From contig JAKSRD010000002.1 in the NCBI GenBank assembly GCA_024403795.1, forward strand, positions 57,034-121,033: a stretch of 64,000 nucleotides of DNA, written 5' to 3'. A program made the position numbers and the translations under genes. Below, piece after piece: positions 60,482-64,000 of the stretch (positions are counted from its first letter, which is position 1; each line of letters begins with the position of its first letter). The notes under the pieces were generated by a model. It saw only the letters and a program-made list of their open reading frames with translations. It did no database searches and had not been told where the DNA came from. Source of the DNA: Saccharofermentans sp. Its GTDB lineage: Bacteria; Bacillota; Clostridia; Saccharofermentanales; Saccharofermentanaceae.

Positions 60482-61678
60482 ATGAAGATTTTAGTAATCA
60501 ACTGCGGAAGCTCTTCCGCAAAGTTCCAGCTCTTTGACATCGACACAGGTGCTGTTCTTGCAAAGGGTAATGCCGAGAGAATCGGAATTGACGGTAAGCT
60601 TACTTATAAGCCTGCAGGCAAGGAAGATTTTGTATCCACAGAACCCATGCCTGATCACAAGGTTGCAGTTCAGATGATCCTTGATGCACTTGTTGACAAG
60701 GATCACGGAGTAATCGCTGATGTATCTGAGATCGCAGCGGTAGGCCACAGAGTACTCCATGGCGGTAAGTACTACAGTGAGTCTGTTATCGTCGATGATG
60801 ACGTTAAGAGGATCATCAGAGAGTGCTTCCCCTTGGGACCTTTGCACAATCCTGCAAACCTCATCGGCATCGAAGCTTGCGAAGATGTTCTTCCTGCAGG
60901 TACACCTCAAGTTGCAGTATTTGATACGGCTTTCCATCAGACAATGCCCGCTAAGGCTTACACATATGCTCTTCCTTATGAGCTCTCTGAGAAGTATTCC
61001 ATCCGCCGTTACGGTTTCCACGGAACATCTCACCGTTATGTAAGCCACAGAGTTGCTGATTTCCTCGGCAAGAACTATGAAGATCTCAAGATCATCACAT
61101 GCCACCTCGGCAACGGTTCTTCTTTCGCAGCTGTCAAGGACGGCAAGTGCCAGGATACATCAATGGGTCTTACACCTCTTGCAGGTATCTGTATGGGTAC
61201 AAGAACAGGTGATATCGATCCTGCCATCGTTCCTTTCCTCATGAAGAATGAGAATCTTTCAGCTGATGAGATGGATACACTCCTCAACAAGAAGAGTGGT
61301 GTAGAGGGCGTCTCAGGCGTATCTTCAGACTTCAGAGATCTCGAGAAGGCTGCTAATGAAGGCAACGAGAGAGCACAGCTTGCACTTGATATGTTCGCAT
61401 ATCAGGGTAAGAAGATCATCGGTTCTTATGCTGCTGCTATGGGCGGTGCCGATGTAATCGTATTCACAGCAGGCATCGGTGAGAACACTGATAAGATGAG
61501 AAAGGCTATGTGTGAAGGCCTTGAGTACATGGGTGTTGAATTTGACGATGAGGCTAACAATGGTCTCCGCGGCAAGGAAGCTATCATCTCCAAGCCTTCT
61601 TCAAAGGTTACGGTCTGCGTAATTCCTACAAACGAAGAGCTTGCAATCGCACAGGAGACAGAACGTCTCGTAAGATGA
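60482..61678 (+). CDS. ackA: Acetate kinase
   Basis: The 398-residue cytosolic ASKHA-fold kinase makes ATP and acetate from acetyl phosphate. Both PROSITE-type signatures are visible: [14 protein letters not shown] at the N-terminus and [11 protein letters not shown] further in, with [17 protein letters not shown] and FTAGIGENT. Full length. With pta and nifJ it completes pyruvate to acetate fermentation. AGGAGAA precedes the ATG and a strong terminator ends the two-gene operon. Confidence 0.98.
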   Translation: MKILVINCGSSSAKFQLFDIDTGAVLAKGNAERIGIDGKLTYKPAGKEDFVSTEPMPDHKVAVQMILDALVDKDHGVIADVSEIAAVGHRVLHGGKYYSESVIVDDDVKRIIRECFPLGPLHNPANLIGIEACEDVLPAGTPQVAVFDTAFHQTMPAKAYTYALPYELSEKYSIRRYGFHGTSHRYVSHRVADFLGKNYEDLKIITCHLGNGSSFAAVKDGKCQDTSMGLTPLAGICMGTRTGDIDPAIVPFLMKNENLSADEMDTLLNKKSGVEGVSGVSSDFRDLEKAANEGNERAQLALDMFAYQGKKIIGSYAAAMGGADVIVFTAGIGENTDKMRKAMCEGLEYMGVEFDDEANNGLRGKEAIISKPSSKVTVCVIPTNEELAIAQETERLVR

Positions 61679-61703
61679 TCAACTGAACAGGTTGTTTGTT
61701 AAT

Positions 61704-61737
61704 AAGGAGTTGTCCTGCGGGACAACTCCTTTTTGTT
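61704..61737 (+). terminator. Terminator of pta-ackA
   Basis: A 12-bp perfect stem AAGGAGTTGTCC/GGACAACTCCTT with a TGCG loop and TTTTGTTTT. Confidence 0.93.
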
Positions 61738-61776
61738 TTCGAGATATGACCGAAGACTTCTCTTTGGAGTCGATTC

Positions 61777-61833
61777 CTATTTGATGCGGTATCCATAACC
61801 GATACGCTTGGCTGTTATTACGCCGATCAGAGA
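61777..61833 (-). pseudogene. Possible remnant of a response-regulator C-terminus
   Basis: On the minus strand a short reading frame ends SLIGVITAKRIGYGYRIK and stop, which resembles the last strand of an OmpR-type winged helix (VRGVGYR). An in-frame stop lies just upstream, and no gene surrounds it. The ~330-base gap from 61738 to 62068 otherwise holds only the terminator of the repeat protein. Confidence 0.3.
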
Positions 61834-61996
61834 TTAATGGCAGAATCTTTATGGCTTTGCGTGTTTTGAGAAAATCCTGAAATCGTTCCAAACAGTTACG
61901 TTCTCATGCACGATTTTTGGAATTCAGCCACGGGGGTGCGGCAGATTATAAGAATCAATTATCTATTTCAAAAGCTTTTGTGAAGAGCCAAAAAAT

Positions 61997-62023
61997 AGCG
62001 GATGCCTCATTGAGACATCCGCT
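61997..62023 (-). terminator. Terminator of the repeat-protein gene
   Basis: An 8-bp stem AGCGGATG/CATCCGCT with an 11-base loop; on the minus strand followed by ATTTTTT. Confidence 0.85.
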
Positions 62024-62068
62024 TTGAATTTGTGTGATCGATCCGATCAGTTTGACTGAACTTTGAGT

Positions 62069-64000
62069 TTAGTAAGCAACATTCTCAAAATCATTTGTGC
62101 CTACTGAGGTTACTTCTACGGAAGTATTTTCTAAGTTACCTATAAAAATGTAATCAGCTGTAACATCACCGGCCTTTACTGTTACCTTACAAGGTTCTTC
62201 ATTACCGATCTTAATATATACGTCAGTATCATTGAGAGCGGGGTTGGTAAGTGTAACGATGTAGTAATAAGTTTTTACTCCACCAACATTTGAAGCAGAA
62301 CTATATCTGGCTGAAACTGTTGTACCCTCAAGAGTGGAATCTGTTACTGTGATCTCGACAGATGCGCTGGCAATATCCCACGCAGTACCACTGCCGTCTT
62401 CAACTTTGGTGACTACAGCTTTCATCTTACTGTCTTTGTAAACGTTATTAGCGTAATTAAACGTAAGTGTTGCTGTGGAGTCACCTGTAGGGATTGTCAC
62501 AGTAAATGTATTCGAATATCCTGCATCGCTTGTAACATCCACTGTGACAGTAGTATTTGCCGTTGCAGCAGAGGAGAGGCTGACAGTAAATTCAGCATCA
62601 TCATCCTCAAAAATGTCAGAACCTGTAATGGAAACGATTGTAGTCTCTTTTGCAGTTATCGCAGATGTCTCAGCTTTGGGATACTCAAAGTTACCACCCA
62701 TAATAACACCGGATAATCTTGCTGTTCGATTCTCAGGAATGTTATCAACTTCGACAGTTACGCTGCTGGTACCTGCAACAACGGTAAAGCCTATAGTCTC
62801 GTCATTGATACAAATATTTCCTAAACAATCTGTTTGTGCAGGGCTAGACAAAGTAACGATGTATTTGATCTTTTCATCAGTAGCCTTGTAGTCTTTAATG
62901 CTGAGAGTTACTGTTGTCGTGTCAACAACATCCTTGACTGCTGCAGAAACTGAATCAGGGGAACAAACAAGATTCTCAAACTGATCGCCTCCGGTAATAT
63001 TGGCAGTGTCTATTGATGCTGAAATAGAGAATGAATTATTCGAATAAACATCATTAGACTTGGGATTGTAAACATCTACCGATCCGCTAGTCTTGCCTTC
63101 ATCGATTACAATTCTATATGTATCATCTTCGACTTTGATCGGGAATTCCATATCAGCGGGTGCAGCGCATGAGAGTGTAACAGTGAATGTTGCACTTGGA
63201 TCTCCTTCGTAGATATCGGAGGTGCTGAGTGTAGCAGTTGTGTCGTCAAGTGTATCCTTAATCTCAACAGTAGTTGTGGCAGAGCTGCAATCAACTGCTT
63301 CATAACTGCCATTGGTGAGATCAGTAACTTCGACAGTAAGTGATCCGCTATCGAGTATGGCATCTTCAGTATTAGGATTTGTGATCGTAACTTCGGTTGA
63401 TGATGAACCCGCAGGTATAACGAAATCATAATTCTGTGAGTCTATAGTTACGGTTCCAATTGCTTCTGATTGTGCAGCATTGTTAACTGATACCGTAATG
63501 TCAAAATCAACACCTTCGTCTACATCTGAATCAGGACCGGAAACAGATACTGTGGTAACTGTAGCATTATCTGTGACTTCGGTTGTATAAGTTGCAGCTG
63601 TTTTATCAACATGCTCGAAGTTACCGCCATCTATACTGTCAACGGTTGCGACCACATCACGAGGTCCGTTATCGTAAGCATCGTCAGAGAAGGGATTGGA
63701 TACTGTGACGCTGCCGGAAGTTGAATTTGCACTAATAGAAACATTTTCTTTACTGCCGTTAATATCCAAAACGACCGTAGTAGCTGTTTCTGCTTTGTTA
63801 CTGAATTCAACAGTGTAGGTGATGTCTTCACCTTCTTCGACTGAATCTGCCGCAGTTAATGTAACGACAGTCTCAGTTTGAAGATCGATAACAGTGGCCT
63901 CTGCTGATGCGTTATCTTTGTTTATATTCTCAAAGTTTCCGCCAACAACAGAATCAACTGTAGCCGTAACTGTGCGATCAGTCTGGACATAAGCATCGTC
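62069..64000 (-). CDS. Tandem Ig-like/Calx-beta-like repeat surface protein, 5' end cut by window
   Basis: The frame is open to the window edge: at least 643 residues, the N-terminus missing. It is built from about six full repeats of about 97-107 residues, each with T-VTLS or TTVSVS, then EGD..-FTVTLS, an IPAGSSSTEVTI-like strand, and a GGNFE motif near the end. GGNFE or a variant recurs at about residues 20, 125, 230, 337, 435, 537 and 636 counted from the window edge. The repeats look like the Ig-like domains of LapA/RTX giant adhesins. The protein ends in the last repeat with NDFENVAY; there is no LPxTG, membrane anchor or RTX signal, so attachment must be elsewhere or indirect. Confidence 0.8.
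   Translation of the reverse strand, partial: DDAYVQTDRTVTATVDSVVGGNFENINKDNASAEATVIDLQTETVVTLTAADSVEEGEDITYTVEFSNKAETATTVVLDINGSKENVSISANSTSGSVTVSNPFSDDAYDNGPRDVVATVDSIDGGNFEHVDKTAATYTTEVTDNATVTTVSVSGPDSDVDEGVDFDITVSVNNAAQSEAIGTVTIDSQNYDFVIPAGSSSTEVTITNPNTEDAILDSGSLTVEVTDLTNGSYEAVDCSSATTTVEIKDTLDDTTATLSTSDIYEGDPSATFTVTLSCAAPADMEFPIKVEDDTYRIVIDEGKTSGSVDVYNPKSNDVYSNNSFSISASIDTANITGGDQFENLVCSPDSVSAAVKDVVDTTTVTLSIKDYKATDEKIKYIVTLSSPAQTDCLGNICINDETIGFTVVAGTSSVTVEVDNIPENRTARLSGVIMGGNFEYPKAETSAITAKETTIVSITGSDIFEDDDAEFTVSLSSAATANTTVTVDVTSDAGYSNTFTVTIPTGDSTATLTFNYANNVYKDSKMKAVVTKVEDGSGTAWDIASASVEITVTDSTLEGTTVSARYSSASNVGGVKTYYYIVTLTNPALNDTDVYIKIGNEEPCKVTVKAGDVTADYIFIGNLENTSVEVTSVGTNDFENVAY

Overview
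The window reads as a chromosomal stretch of a Gram-positive anaerobe, most likely a member of class Clostridia (Bacillota) with moderate GC. This is inferred from gene content: pyruvate:ferredoxin oxidoreductase with Pta-AckA fermentation, DnaD and a DnaC/DnaI-type loader, type II pantothenate kinase, HemZ, TmcAL (YlbM), VanW, DUF4015, DUF6062 and DUF3810 families, and a type IV pilus cluster without secretin. AGGAGG-type ribosome sites, TTG/GTG starts and sigma-A-like promoters are common. Both ends cut a gene: a YfhO membrane protein on the left and a tandem-repeat surface protein on the right.

Layout. 1-5.1 kb: YfhO-like protein, phosphohexomutase, HAD phosphatase. 5.2-11.1 kb: VanW-domain envelope protein and a very large, well-expressed PFOR. 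11.2-15.1 kb: DnaD, helicase-loader ATPase, AcpS, an SH3/NlpC-like membrane protein that has lost its catalytic cysteine, and ribosomal protein L28. 15.2-22.4 kb: SerS, a DUF4015 protein, a degenerate Nudix protein, YigZ, HtrA, a 46-residue membrane protein and a SurA-like membrane protein. 22.5-28.8 kb: two overlapping YfhO genes and a DEDD exonuclease.

28.9-43.4 kb is a type IV pilus locus: a large PilX-like protein, then (after an inserted minus-strand operon of YebC, a P-loop/Asp23 fusion and a DUF6062 protein) PilB-PilT-PilC-PilM-PilN-PilO, a 68-residue pilin with its own promoter and terminator, and an operon of three further prepilins. The promoters of the two minor-pilin units share tandem TTAACAAA-type repeats, suggesting one regulator for both. 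43.4-47.7 kb: CoaW, a DUF1624 acyltransferase-like protein, a DUF3810 metalloprotease-like protein and HemZ.

47.7-54.8 kb looks accessory. It lies between hemZ and the 3' end of a tRNA-Pro gene, begins with a broken leucine-rich-repeat gene, and contains a compact five-gene operon: a 44-residue secreted-peptide precursor (predicted 14-residue product), a DUF1430-like ABC permease, its ATPase, a dedicated type I signal peptidase and a solute-binding-like lipoprotein. The genes overlap or nearly touch, and a near-consensus promoter with a 7-bp inverted repeat across its -10 precedes them. This is the best candidate for an undescribed peptide secretion, signalling or bacteriocin-like system.

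54.8-64 kb: tRNA-Pro, DUF4870, a SpoU methyltransferase, S20, TmcAL, a membrane-anchored unknown, Pta-AckA, and the C-terminal part of a protein with about 100-residue repeats resembling those of LapA-type giant adhesins. Statements about families come from recognition of motifs by eye; no database search was run.
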